From: Dyella sp. SG609
Lineage (GTDB): Bacteria; Pseudomonadota; Gammaproteobacteria; Xanthomonadales; Rhodanobacteraceae
Direction: 5' to 3'
DNA length: 64,000 nt
Assembly (NCBI RefSeq): GCF_012275375.1
Contig: NZ_JAAZQJ010000005.1
Span: 275,657 to 339,656, forward strand
In this document: in pieces, positions 21,188 through 30,968 of the stretch
Layout: the number at the start of each line of letters is the position of its first letter
Position numbering within the stretch: position 1 is the stretch's first letter
The notes under the pieces: generated by a model
What the model was told of the DNA's origin: nothing
Databases searched by the model: none
What the model saw: only the letters and a program-made list of their open reading frames with translations
Position numbers and translations under genes: made by a program

Positions 21188-21308
21188 TGGCGGGGGACGG
21201 AGTCCATAAGAGAACTCGTCGGTGCAGATATTAGCCCGTATCGGACCCAAGTCAATACTGATCGGTACACAAATTCGCCGGATCGGCCCGGCCGCCTGGC
21301 CGGCAAGG

Positions 21309-22811
21309 CTAGAAACGGCGGTACTGCAGCGCTTCGGCCAGATGCGCGCGGGCCAGCGAAGCCGCCCCGCCGTCCAGGTCGGCGATGGTGCGGGCCACTC
21401 TTAAGGTGCGGTGATAGGCGCGGGCGGACAGGCCGAGCCGTTCCAGCGCGGCCTCGAACCAGGCGCGTTCGGCCGGGGCCAGGGCGCAGTCGCGCTCCAG
21501 TTCGCGGGTGTTGATCTCGGCGTTGCTGCGCCCCGCGCGCTGCAAGGCCTGGTTGCGCGCCTTCATCACGCGGGCGCGGACGGTGGCGGAATCCTCGTCG
21601 TGCTCGCCGCGGGCGGCGCCCAGTTCGCTCAGTGGCTGGCGCGGCACGTCCACGCACAGGTCGATGCGGTCCAGCAGCGGGCCGGAAATCTTGCCGCGGT
21701 AGCGCTGCACCTGGTCCGGCGTGCAGCGGCAGCGCTCGCGCGGATCGCCGGCATAGCCGCAGGGGCAGGGGTTCATCGCCGCGACCAGCTGGAACTGCGC
21801 CGGAAAGGTGGATTGCCGCGCCGCGCGCGAGACCACGATCGAGCCCGATTCCAGCGGCTCGCGCAGCACTTCCAGCACGTGGCGGCTGAATTCGGGAAGT
21901 TCGTCCAGGAACAGCACGCCATGGTGGGCCAGCGAAATCTCCCCCGGCCGCGGCTGCGAACCCCCGCCGACCAGGGCCACGCCGGACGCGGTGTGGTGCG
22001 GCGCGCGGAACGGCCGGCGCCGCCATTCCCCGGCTTCCACCGCCTGCCCCGCCACCGACAGCACGGCGCAGGTTTCCAGCGCCTCGGATTCGCTCAAGGG
22101 CGGCAGGATGCCGGGCAGGCGTTCGGCCAGCATGGTCTTGCCGGTGCCGGGCGGACCGACCAGCAGCAGGTGATGGCCGCCCGCGGCGGCGATCTCCAGC
22201 GCGCGGCGCGCATGGCGCTGGCCGCGCACGTCGCGCAGGTCCGGGCCGTCGCCGGCCAGCTCGTCGTTGGCGGGGGCGGCGGCCGGGGTGGGCAGGTCCT
22301 GTACGCCGCGCAGCCAGCCGCAGACCTCGGCCAGCGAATCGGCCACGCGCACGTCGGCATCGGACACCAGCGCCGCCTCCGCCGCATTGGCGCGCGGCAC
22401 CACCACCTTGCGGCCGCGCGCGCGGGCGCGCATCAGCGCGGGCAATACGCCGGAGACGCCACGCAAGGCGCCGGACAGGGCCAGTTCGCCGAGGAATTCG
22501 CAGTTGTCGAGCCGCTCGCGCGGCACCTGGTTGCCGGCGGCGAGGATGCCCAGCGCGATCGCCAGGTCGAAACGCCCGCCGTCCTTCGGCAGCTCGGCCG
22601 GGGCCAGGTTCACGGTGACGCGGCGGTTGGGGTATTCGAAGGCGGTGTTCTGGATCGCCACGCGCACCCGGTCGCGCGCTTCGCGCACGGCGGCTTCGGG
22701 GAGGCCGACGATATTGGTGCCGGGCAGGCCGCCGGAAAGATGCACCTCGACCATCACCTGCGGCGCGGCCACCCCCTCCTGGGCTCGACTGAGGGTGACG
22801 GCAAGACTCAT
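21309..22811 (-). CDS. comM: Competence-related AAA+ helicase ComM (YifB/Mg-chelatase-like)
   Basis: A 500-residue protein of the YifB/ComM family. An N-terminal Lon-like domain (about 1-170) includes EVHLSGGLPGTNIVGLPEAA. The AAA+ module carries Walker A GPPGTGKTMLAERLPGI, VLFLDELPEF as Walker B, and a C-terminal Mg_chelatase_C segment. A Cys-rich zinc-type insert is seen at NPCPCGYAGDPRERCRC. In naturally competent gammaproteobacteria ComM is a branch-migration helicase that integrates incoming DNA. Downstream of ubiK on the same strand. Confidence 0.92.
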   Translation of the reverse strand: MSLAVTLSRAQEGVAAPQVMVEVHLSGGLPGTNIVGLPEAAVREARDRVRVAIQNTAFEYPNRRVTVNLAPAELPKDGGRFDLAIALGILAAGNQVPRERLDNCEFLGELALSGALRGVSGVLPALMRARARGRKVVVPRANAAEAALVSDADVRVADSLAEVCGWLRGVQDLPTPAAAPANDELAGDGPDLRDVRGQRHARRALEIAAAGGHHLLLVGPPGTGKTMLAERLPGILPPLSESEALETCAVLSVAGQAVEAGEWRRRPFRAPHHTASGVALVGGGSQPRPGEISLAHHGVLFLDELPEFSRHVLEVLREPLESGSIVVSRAARQSTFPAQFQLVAAMNPCPCGYAGDPRERCRCTPDQVQRYRGKISGPLLDRIDLCVDVPRQPLSELGAARGEHDEDSATVRARVMKARNQALQRAGRSNAEINTRELERDCALAPAERAWFEAALERLGLSARAYHRTLRVARTIADLDGGAASLARAHLAEALQYRRF

Positions 22812-22838
22812 GGCGACGGCGTTTCCGGAGCGGGCAAA

Positions 22839-22864
22839 GAGAATGACCGCCCCCGGTCGTTCTC
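22839..22864 (-). terminator. Possible hairpin terminator between ubiK and comM
   Basis: Arms of 11 bases (22839-22849 and 22854-22864) pair with one G-T wobble around a short C-rich loop. On the minus strand the stem is followed by TTTGCC, only a weak U-run, so termination may be partial. Confidence 0.35.
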
Positions 22865-22910
22865 GGGGTGAGGGTGACGGACCGGGGACGGCTCCCGGGA
22901 GGGAGAAGGG

Positions 22911-23168
22911 CTAGCCCCCGCGCGATGCGGCGAGCGCCTCCAGATCGGCCACTCGTCGCTCCAAGGCTTCCACTCTGGCTCGCGTACGGGCGAGCAAGAG
23001 GCTCTGGACGTCAAACTCCTCGCGGGTGACTAGGTCGAGGCGGCGCAGTCCCTGCGCAAGGACATCGGAAAAGTTGGCGCGGAGGTCCTCATGCGCCTGA
23101 GCCAATCCTGGCGGAACCAACGAGGCAAGTCGTAAGGCAAGCTGATCGATATCCTGCCTATCCATCAT
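22911..23168 (-). CDS. ubiK: Ubiquinone biosynthesis accessory factor UbiK (YqiC/BMFP)
   Basis: An 85-residue two-part protein: an N-terminal amphipathic helix (LALRLASLVPPGLAQAHEDL) and a C-terminal coiled coil (RTRARVEALERRVADLEALA). The pattern LVTREEFDVQ..LL.RTR..VEALE is the UbiK/YqiC signature. UbiK binds UbiJ and is needed for efficient aerobic ubiquinone synthesis. I start at the ATG at 23168, with GAGG eight bases upstream; a GTG nine bases earlier is possible. Its partner ubiJ lies at 10226. Confidence 0.85.
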   Translation of the reverse strand: MMDRQDIDQLALRLASLVPPGLAQAHEDLRANFSDVLAQGLRRLDLVTREEFDVQSLLLARTRARVEALERRVADLEALAASRGG

Positions 23169-23247
23169 GGATAGCACCTCGAACTCGTCGGAAAGAAGTC
23201 TAAGTAAATGCCTAGTTTGTACGCCATCGGCCTGCTCCGCTGCTTTA

Positions 23248-23699
<452 letters not shown>

Positions 23700-23711
23700 G
23701 GGCGTCCCCGC

Positions 23712-24263
23712 TCAGTCGGCCGAGGCGGCGATGCCGCGCTCGCGCTGGAAGCGCCGGTGGTGCACCAGCAGGCCGATGAAATACACCAGGTAGTAGCCCA
23801 CCATCAGCCCGAACACCGCCAGGGTCAGCGGGCTGCCCACCGGGGGCGCGTGGCCCGCGGCCGCGGCCAGCGCGGGATCCTTGATCTGCGGCATCACTTC
23901 GAGGAAGCGCCAGGCCAGCCGGCCGATCAGCAGCACGGTGAGCGCCGCGCCGATCCAGGGGTTGGGGATATAGACGTCCGCGCCCTGCTCGTTCTGCCCG
24001 AAGCGGGTCAGGCGCAGGCCCGCCAGGCCCAGCACCGCACCCCCGGCGATGCCGCCGGCCAGTCCCGCCAGCAGCATGGGGTCGTACAGGCCCGTCAGGG
24101 CGAACACCACGGCCAGCACGGCGAAGATGGCCACGCGCGCCATCATGCGCTTGCGCCGGATCGGCTGCGGCCCGAAATTGCCGCGCACGCGCCGGTAGAT
24201 GGCGAACGCGGCCAGCGGAACCATCAGCGCGGGAATCATGTTCGGAGCCATCATGGCCGGCAC
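23712..24263 (-). CDS. CcdC-like (DUF1453) membrane protein
   Basis: A 183-residue protein with four or five membrane segments. The pattern PNPWIGAALTVLLIGRLAWR together with FGLMVGYYLVYFIGLLVHHRR resembles the CcdC/DUF1453 family. The start is uncertain because several in-frame ATGs crowd the first ten codons. It converges on the PII gene with a 12-base gap. Function unknown. Confidence 0.65.
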   Translation of the reverse strand: MPAMMAPNMIPALMVPLAAFAIYRRVRGNFGPQPIRRKRMMARVAIFAVLAVVFALTGLYDPMLLAGLAGGIAGGAVLGLAGLRLTRFGQNEQGADVYIPNPWIGAALTVLLIGRLAWRFLEVMPQIKDPALAAAAGHAPPVGSPLTLAVFGLMVGYYLVYFIGLLVHHRRFQRERGIAASAD

Positions 24264-24330
24264 TCGTCGGTGGAAGTTGGCGCAGCCTAGCGCCCGTTGT
24301 GTTGCACGGCGATTGACGCCGCACAGCCAT

Positions 24331-24354
24331 CGCGGGTGACGCGTGTCACCCGCG
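24331..24354 (-). terminator. Hairpin after gpmA
   Basis: A perfect ten-base stem (24331-24340 with 24345-24354, GTGAC/GTCAC core) and four-base loop lies 11 bases past the gpmA stop. No clear U-run follows. Confidence 0.5.
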
Positions 24355-24365
24355 CGGCGCGGCGC

Positions 24366-25109
24366 TTACTTCGCCTTGCCCTGGTTGGCCACCGCGGCCA
24401 TCTTCGCCGCGATCGCGTCGGCATCGCCCAGGTAGTAGTGGCGCAGCGGCTTGAGGTTCTCGTCGAACTCGTACACCAGCGGCACGCCGTTGGGGATGTT
24501 GAGCTCGACGATCTCGTCGTCCGACATACCGTCCAGGTACTTCACCAGCGCGCGCAGCGAATTGCCGTGCGCGGCCACCACCACGCGCTGGCCGGAGCGG
24601 ATCGCCGGCGCCAGCACGTCGTGCCAGTACGGCAGCACGCGGGCCACGGTGTCCTTCAGGCATTCGGTGTCGGGAATCACCGAGGCATCCAGGCCGGCAT
24701 AGCGCGGGTCCTGCACCGATTCGTTGTCCGCGCGCTCCAGCGCCGGCGGCGGGATGTCGTAGCTGCGGCGCCACACCTTGACCTGGTCTTCGCCGAACTT
24801 CGCCGCGGTCTCCGCCTTGTTGAGGCCGGTGAGCGCGCCGTAGTGGCGCTCGTTGAGGCGCCAGTCGGTGACCACGGGGATCCACATCAGGCCCATCTCG
24901 TCCTGCACGCCCCACAGCGTGCGCACCGCGCGCTTGAGCACCGAGGTGTGCGCCACGTCGAAGCTGTAGCCGGCCTCTTTCAGCAGGCGCCCGGCTTCCC
25001 TGGCCTCTTCCATGCCCTGCGCGGTGAGGTCGACGTCGGCCCAGCCGCTGAAGCGGTTGTCGAGGTTCCACTGGGATTGGCCGTGGCGGATCAGTACGAG
25101 TTTGTGCAT
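24366..25109 (-). CDS. gpmA: 2,3-bisphosphoglycerate-dependent phosphoglycerate mutase
   Basis: A 247-residue glycolytic enzyme interconverting 3- and 2-phosphoglycerate. The phosphohistidine motif [10 protein letters not shown] (His9) is followed by [10 protein letters not shown], then RRSYDIPPP and the second catalytic histidine in [19 protein letters not shown]. All positions expected for cofactor-dependent mutases are present and the length is normal. Divergent from the VNG-repeat protein gene. Confidence 0.97.
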   Translation of the reverse strand: MHKLVLIRHGQSQWNLDNRFSGWADVDLTAQGMEEAREAGRLLKEAGYSFDVAHTSVLKRAVRTLWGVQDEMGLMWIPVVTDWRLNERHYGALTGLNKAETAAKFGEDQVKVWRRSYDIPPPALERADNESVQDPRYAGLDASVIPDTECLKDTVARVLPYWHDVLAPAIRSGQRVVVAAHGNSLRALVKYLDGMSDDEIVELNIPNGVPLVYEFDENLKPLRHYYLGDADAIAAKMAAVANQGKAK

Positions 25110-25251
25110 GGCGATGAAAGGGCTGCGGGGAAAGACCGGATGGTGCAGGCCGCCCTGCTGCCCGTCAAATCGCGCCCCTGTCGAAGGTCATGCTAAACCC
25201 CGTGCCGCGGCGGAGCATCCTAGGCAGGTCATTCACTCAAGGAGTTCCGCC

Positions 25252-25914
25252 ATGCGCCGCACCCTGCTCACCCTGGCCCTCGTCCTCGCGCTGCCGCTGG
25301 CCGCCCAGGCCCGGGACAACGATATCGACAAGGTCAATGGCGCGGTCCGCGTCGAGGCCGGCCAGCAGGCCGGCGACGTCAGCTCGGTCAACGGCTCGGT
25401 GCACGTGGGCGAGCGCGCCGTGGTGCAGAAGGCCAGCACGGTGAACGGTTCGGTGGAACTGGGCGAGCGCGCGCAGGCCAGCGAGGTGGAAACGGTCAAC
25501 GGCTCGGCCACGCTGGGCGCCGGCGCCAAGGTCAGCGGCGAAGTCAGCACCACCAATGGCGCGATCCGCCTGGGCAAGGGCGCGGACGTGGCCGGCAAGG
25601 TCGGCAACGTCAACGGCCGCATCAACCTCGACGGCGGCCATATCGGCCACGGCATCGAGACGGTCAACGGCAGCATCTACATCGGCGCCAATTCGCGCGT
25701 CGAAGGCGGCATCCTGGTCGACAAGCCCAGCGGCTGGTTCAACAGCAACAACCGCCCGCCGCACGTGGTGATCGGCCCGCACGCCGTGGTGCAGGGCACG
25801 CTGGAATTCCGCCGCGAGGTGATCCTGCAGATCAGCGACAGCGCCCAGGTCGGCACGATCAAGGGCGCCACGCCGACCAAGTTCTCCGGCGACATGCCGT
25901 CCTCGGACGACTGA
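25252..25914 (+). CDS. Secreted VNG-repeat protein, probable beta-solenoid, unknown function
   Basis: A 220-residue protein with a Sec signal peptide (MRRTLLTLALVLALPLAAQA). The mature region is built from at least seven repeats of about 18 residues, each carrying an (V/T)NG(S/A/R)(V/I/A) turn: VNGAV, VNGSV, VNGSV, VNGSA, TNGAI, VNGRI, VNGSI. Alternating small and hydrophobic residues suggest a bactofilin-like or polymer-forming beta-helix. A less regular C-terminal part follows from about residue 160. AAGGAG lies nine bases before the ATG. The gene ends at a strong terminator and is probably monocistronic. No enzymatic motif is visible. Confidence 0.8.
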   Translation: MRRTLLTLALVLALPLAAQARDNDIDKVNGAVRVEAGQQAGDVSSVNGSVHVGERAVVQKASTVNGSVELGERAQASEVETVNGSATLGAGAKVSGEVSTTNGAIRLGKGADVAGKVGNVNGRINLDGGHIGHGIETVNGSIYIGANSRVEGGILVDKPSGWFNSNNRPPHVVIGPHAVVQGTLEFRREVILQISDSAQVGTIKGATPTKFSGDMPSSDD

Positions 25915-25923
25915 TCCACCGAT

Positions 25924-25958
25924 GCGGGCGGCCCGACCGGGCCGCCCGCTTTTTTTTT
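25924..25958 (+). terminator. Strong intrinsic terminator after the VNG-repeat gene
   Basis: An 11-base perfect G/C stem (25924-25934 with 25939-25949), loop GACC and a run of nine T residues (25950-25958). It stands directly against the stop codon of the convergent hemF gene. Confidence 0.95.
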
Positions 25959-25959
25959 G

Positions 25960-26862
<903 letters not shown>

Positions 26863-26939
26863 CTAGGCGTCCGGGGAGGGGAAAACACCGCGAGCTTAGC
26901 AAGCCCTCCGGCGCCGGGACTGCGACCGTGCGCCGCGCC

Positions 26940-27734
26940 CTAGCGCACGCGCATCAAGAGCCGCGCATGGCCGATGCGCCGCGCCCAGCGCAGGCCCAGG
27001 TCGATCCACATCACATAGGCCGCCTCGGCCAGCAGGCGCAGCGCGATGCGCCGGTCCAGGCGCAGGCGTTCCTCCGCCGCCACCGGCACGCTCGCCGTAA
27101 ACCCGAGCCAGCGCGCCAGCAGCAGGCAGCGCGGCAGGTGATAGCGGCTGGTCACCAGCGCCACCGGCGGCATCGCATGGCCGGGATCGTCGTGGCGCAG
27201 CAGGCTGCGGGCGTGGCGCAGGTTGTCCAGCGAATCGGTGGAGGCCTGTTCGAGCCTGGGCGCCACGGCGTCCGGCAGGCCGTGCGCGCGCAGCCAGGCC
27301 AGGCCGGCTTCCGCCTCGCTGATGCGGCCGCCGCTGCAGCCGCCGAGCAGGAACATGCGCTCCACACGCCCTTCATGCACCAGGGCCAGCGCGCGGGCCA
27401 GGCGCTGCTGGTAGTCGCGCTCCGGCCGGTCGCCGATCAGCTTGCGGCCGAACACCAGCAGGTCGCGCCGCTGCGGCGGCGCCAGCGGGCTGCGCGCCGC
27501 CACCCGCCACACGTAGAGCAGATAACCGAGCCACACCAGGCCCAGGCTCAGCGCCATCGCCGCGCCCACTACCACGGCTACGTGCAGCAGGTCGCGCCGG
27601 CGCGCATGGCGCCAGGGGCCGCGTCTGAGGGGTGCGAGCAGGGAGGACAAGGCTGGGTCCGGCAAAAGGCCAGCAGTGTGGGCAAGGCTTATGAAAGCCG
27701 CAATGGAAAAAAATAGGCGGAAATATGAACGCAA
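26940..27734 (-). CDS. DUF218 (YdcF/ElyC-like) membrane protein
   Basis: A protein of up to 264 residues with one clear membrane segment (about 50-75), possibly a second near the N-terminus, then a DUF218 domain. Landmarks are LVFGRKL..D..YQQRLARAL, LGGCSGGRISEAEAG, TDSLDNLRHA and VTSRYHLPRCLLL. ElyC-type members affect envelope polysaccharide or peptidoglycan metabolism; the activity here is unknown. The 27734 start is a TTG without a clear ribosome-binding site, so the true start may be internal. It is divergent from the first pigment ketosynthase gene, 49 bases away. Confidence 0.7.
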   Translation of the reverse strand: MRSYFRLFFSIAAFISLAHTAGLLPDPALSSLLAPLRRGPWRHARRRDLLHVAVVVGAAMALSLGLVWLGYLLYVWRVAARSPLAPPQRRDLLVFGRKLIGDRPERDYQQRLARALALVHEGRVERMFLLGGCSGGRISEAEAGLAWLRAHGLPDAVAPRLEQASTDSLDNLRHARSLLRHDDPGHAMPPVALVTSRYHLPRCLLLARWLGFTASVPVAAEERLRLDRRIALRLLAEAAYVMWIDLGLRWARRIGHARLLMRVR

Positions 27735-27783
27735 GAACCGGCCGCACTGGGCGCACCCAGCGGCCGCCCGCTAGGCTCCCGCG

Positions 27784-28980
27784 ATGCCCCAACCCATTCA
27801 TCCACTTGCCGTCAGTGCATACACCGTGACGTCCGCACTGGGCCACGGCGTTGCCGATCACCTTCGCGCGCTCGAAGCGGCGCGCGGCGGCCTGCGCCCC
27901 AACGATTTCGGCGACGCGCCGCTGGCCTGCTGGATCGGCCGCGTCGACGGCGTCGAGGACGCGCCCCTGCCCGCCGCCTTCGCCGCCTGGGAATGCCGCA
28001 ATAACCGCCTGGCCTGGCTGGGCCTGCAGCAGGACGGCTTCCTGGCGCAGGCCGAAGCGGCCATCGCGTGCTACGGCGCCGCGCGCATCGCGCTGGTGCT
28101 GGGCACCTCCACGGCCAGCATCGGCGCCACCGAGGAAGGCTACCGGCGCCTGGAAAACGGCCGCATGCCGGCCGACCTGGAGCGCTCCGGCGTGCACATG
28201 CCGCACTCGCTCACCGCTTTCGTCGCCGCAGCGCTCGGCCTGCAGGGGCCGGCGCTGACGGTGTCGACCGCGTGCTCGTCCAGCGCCAAGGTGTTTGCCA
28301 GCGCCGAGCGGCTGATCCGCTTAGGCCTGGTCGATGCCGCCGTGGTCGGCGGCGTCGACACGCTGTGCGGCAGCGTGCTGTTCGGCTTCAACTCGCTGGA
28401 ACTGGTATCGCCGGAACGCTGCCGCCCGTTCGACCGCGCGCGCCGCGGCCTGTCGCTGGGCGAGGCCGCCGGCTTCGCCCTGCTCGAACGCGCCGGGGCC
28501 GCGCCCGCCGCGCCGCGCCTGCTCGGCTACGGCGAAGCCAGCGACGCTCACCATATGTCCACGCCGCATCCGGAAGGACTCGGCGCCGAACTGGCGCTGC
28601 GCGATGCGCTGGCGCGCGCCGGCCTCGATGCCGCGCAGGTCGACTACATCAACCTGCACGGCACCGCGAGCCTGAAGAACGACGAAGTCGAAGCCGCGCT
28701 GATCGGCCGCATCTTCCCGGCCAGCACGCGCGCCAGTTCCACCAAGGGCTATACCGGCCATACCCTGGGCGCGGCCGGCATCGTCGAGGCCGCGTTCGCC
28801 CTGCTCGCGCTGGAACACGGCTTCGTGCCCGGCAACCTCGGCGGCGACGAGCCCGACCCTGCCTGCGGGCCGCAGTTCGCCTGGCGCGGCGAACGACGCG
28901 ACGTACGCATCGCCTTGAGCAATTCTTTCGGTTTCGGCGGCAACAATGCCTGCCTCGCGTTCGGCAAGGCGGCGGCATGA
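27784..28980 (+). CDS. Beta-ketoacyl-ACP synthase (FabF/ApeO-like) of a pigment cluster
   Basis: A 398-residue condensing enzyme with an intact Cys-His-His triad: Cys164 in VSTACSSSAKV, His292 in LHGTASLKNDE and His326 in KGYTGHTLGAAG. It should elongate the polyene chain on the cluster's acyl carrier protein. It differs from housekeeping FabF in its context: it overlaps the next ketosynthase-like gene by four bases and lies in a locus with ACP, hotdog dehydratases, MMPL exporter and a XanB2-like chorismatase. That set matches xanthomonadin and aryl-polyene loci. Confidence 0.9.
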   Translation: MPQPIHPLAVSAYTVTSALGHGVADHLRALEAARGGLRPNDFGDAPLACWIGRVDGVEDAPLPAAFAAWECRNNRLAWLGLQQDGFLAQAEAAIACYGAARIALVLGTSTASIGATEEGYRRLENGRMPADLERSGVHMPHSLTAFVAAALGLQGPALTVSTACSSSAKVFASAERLIRLGLVDAAVVGGVDTLCGSVLFGFNSLELVSPERCRPFDRARRGLSLGEAAGFALLERAGAAPAAPRLLGYGEASDAHHMSTPHPEGLGAELALRDALARAGLDAAQVDYINLHGTASLKNDEVEAALIGRIFPASTRASSTKGYTGHTLGAAGIVEAAFALLALEHGFVPGNLGGDEPDPACGPQFAWRGERRDVRIALSNSFGFGGNNACLAFGKAAA

Positions 28981-29771
28981 GCATGCGGGTTCACGTGGAA
29001 GGCATCGGCCTGTGGTCGCCGCAGCTGGCGGATTTCGCCGCGCTGCACGCGCAGCTGCAGGGCACGCCGCCGCCCGCGCCTGCGGGCAAGCCGCCCGCAT
29101 CGACGCTGCCGGCGAACGAACGCCGCCGCGCGCCGGAAAGCGTGCTGCTGGCCATCGAAGTGGCCGGCCAGGCGGTGGCCATGAGCGGACGCGCGCCGGC
29201 GGAACTGGCCTGCGTGTTCGGCTCCGCCTTCGGCGACCTGAGCATCACCGACTACATGTGCGAGACGCTGGCGCACGCGCCGACCGAGCTGTCGCCCACG
29301 CGCTTCCACAACTCGGTGCACAACGCCGCCGCCGGCTACTGGACCATCGCCACCGGCTGCCACGCGCCGTCCTCGGCCGTGTGCGCCTGGCACGACAGCA
29401 CCGGCGCCGGCCTGCTGGAAGCGGCCGCCATGGCGCTGGCCGACCAGCGCCCGGTGCTGTTCGTGTGCAGCGACGTCGCCGGTGCCGGTCCGCTGGCGCC
29501 GATCACCCGCAGTACCCAGGCCTTCGGCTGCGCCTTCGTGCTCGCACCGGAAACCTCGCCGCGCACGCTCGCCACGCTGTCGCTGCAGCTGGCGCCGCGC
29601 GCGGCAACGCCTATGGACGGCGGCGCATTGCCGGCCGCCTGGAGCGAGGCCAATGCCACGGCCGCCGCGGCGCTGCCGCTGCTTGTCGTTCTGGCGGGCC
29701 GGGATCGTCATTGTCAGATGGCCGCAGCGGGAGGGCTCGGCCTGGAAATCCTCATGGAGAACGTCGCTTGA
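28977..29771 (+). CDS. Beta-ketoacyl synthase-like N-terminal domain protein (ApeC-like)
   Basis: A 264-residue partial ketosynthase fold of the kind paired with a full ketosynthase in aryl-polyene loci (chain-length-factor-like). It has SPTRFHNSVHNAAAGYWTIA and GCHAPSSAVCAW where a full ketosynthase has its active-site region, and it lacks the C-terminal HGT and GHT histidine motifs. It probably forms a heterodimer with the preceding enzyme. It starts within the upstream stop (ATGA) and is overlapped by the glycosyltransferase gene, so translation is coupled. Confidence 0.8.
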   Translation: MSMRVHVEGIGLWSPQLADFAALHAQLQGTPPPAPAGKPPASTLPANERRRAPESVLLAIEVAGQAVAMSGRAPAELACVFGSAFGDLSITDYMCETLAHAPTELSPTRFHNSVHNAAAGYWTIATGCHAPSSAVCAWHDSTGAGLLEAAAMALADQRPVLFVCSDVAGAGPLAPITRSTQAFGCAFVLAPETSPRTLATLSLQLAPRAATPMDGGALPAAWSEANATAAAALPLLVVLAGRDRHCQMAAAGGLGLEILMENVA

Positions 29772-30532
29772 ATGTCCGGGCCAACCCTTGGTGTGTACTT
29801 ATCCCCTGCCTCAATGAAGAGGCGGCCATCGAATCCGTGGTCGGCGCGGCGATCGCGCTGGGCGCGCCGGTCATCGTGGTCGATGACGGCTCCGACGACC
29901 GCACGCCGGACATCGTCGCGCGCCTGCCGGTGACCTTGCTGCGCCACGAACGGCGCCGCGGCAAGGGCGAGGCGCTGCGCACCGGTTTCCGCGAAGCGCT
30001 GCGCCAGGGCTTCGACGCGGTGGTGACCATGGACGGCGACGGCCAGCACCTGGCCAGCGACGTGCCGCGCATCGTCGCCGCCGCGCAGCGCTATCCGCAC
30101 CACATCGTGATCGGCGCCCGCCTGCTCGACAAAGCACAGCAGCCCAAGGCCCGCCGCATCGCCAACGCGATCGCCGACTGGGGCATTTCCTGGGCCTGCG
30201 CGCAGCCGGTGGCCGACACGCAGAGCGGCCAGCGCTGGTATCCGCGCGCCGCGCTGGACCTGGTGGAACTGCCGGCGGAGAACTTCGTGTTCGAAGCGGC
30301 CATCCTGATCGCCGCCTCGCGCGAGAAGGGCTTAGGGATGGCTTCGGTGCCGATCGCCTCGCGCTACCAGGGCGAGTTCCGCCTGAGCCATTTCAATCCG
30401 GTGCGCGACGTGGTGCGCATCACCACCTACACGGTGGGCCGCGTGCTGCATTACGGCGAGGTGTGGGCCAGCTACCGGCGTTCGCGCGCGAGCCGGCCGA
30501 TCGTGTTCGATACGGCGGCGCCGGCGCGCTGA
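29768..30532 (+). CDS. Family 2 glycosyltransferase of the pigment cluster
   Basis: A 254-residue GT-A glycosyltransferase. The N-terminus shows VLIPCLNEEAAIESVVGAA, VIVVDDGSDDRT and the DXD-type TMDGDGQH, all expected for GT2. There are no membrane helices. TTG start overlapping the preceding stop. Homologous glycosyltransferases occur in xanthomonadin loci, where the aryl polyene is attached to a sugar or lipid; the acceptor here is unknown. It ends one base from the stop of the convergent dehydratase gene. Confidence 0.85.
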   Translation: MNVRANPWCVLIPCLNEEAAIESVVGAAIALGAPVIVVDDGSDDRTPDIVARLPVTLLRHERRRGKGEALRTGFREALRQGFDAVVTMDGDGQHLASDVPRIVAAAQRYPHHIVIGARLLDKAQQPKARRIANAIADWGISWACAQPVADTQSGQRWYPRAALDLVELPAENFVFEAAILIAASREKGLGMASVPIASRYQGEFRLSHFNPVRDVVRITTYTVGRVLHYGEVWASYRRSRASRPIVFDTAAPAR

Positions 30533-30533
30533 G

Positions 30534-30968
30534 TCAGCCGGCGACGTAGATCACCGCGGCGCGTCCGCTGGCCAGGACGCGCCCGGCCTGCTCCGCGCGG
30601 AACGCGTATTGCGCGCCGGCTTCGTCGGCGAACAGTTGTTCCGCGTGGATGTCGAGCCGGCCGCCTTGCGGGTCGACGTACTCCACCGCCAGCACCACGT
30701 CGCGCAGGCTGACCAGACGCCCCTGGCGGACCGCGGTGTCGCCGCGCGCCCTGGCGTTCAACGCCCCGTGCACCGCCATCGCCTGCGCGCCGTATTCGGA
30801 CAAGTGCAGTGCGTGCAAGCCGTGCGTGGAACGCAGCGGATGCGCCGCCGCGGCATGGCCTTCGCTCATGGCGTGGATGGTGGCGGCGTCCCACGCGAGC
30901 ACCGCATCGAGCAGGCACATCTGGCCCGCATGCGGAATCAGCCGGGCCCAGTCAGTCCGGTCGAGCAT
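30534..30968 (-). CDS. Hotdog-fold 3-hydroxyacyl-ACP dehydratase-like protein (ApeP-like)
   Basis: A 144-residue hotdog protein. LIPHAGQMCLLDAVLAWD at the N-terminus and LHLSEYGAQAMAVHGAL in the central helix match the ApeP-type dehydratase. It likely removes water after each ketoreduction during polyene elongation, possibly as a heterodimer with the short dehydratase at 34800-35099. Its start overlaps the MMPL gene by 17 bases; it is the last gene of the leftward arm. Confidence 0.82.
   Translation of the reverse strand: MLDRTDWARLIPHAGQMCLLDAVLAWDAATIHAMSEGHAAAAHPLRSTHGLHALHLSEYGAQAMAVHGALNARARGDTAVRQGRLVSLRDVVLAVEYVDPQGGRLDIHAEQLFADEAGAQYAFRAEQAGRVLASGRAAVIYVAG

Noticed and set aside
21012-21308. 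A riboswitch or leader gene upstream of the antiporter
   Set aside because: Only one simple hairpin is visible. I could not match the conserved bases of an ion-sensing riboswitch, and no small reading frame with a ribosome-binding site is convincing.
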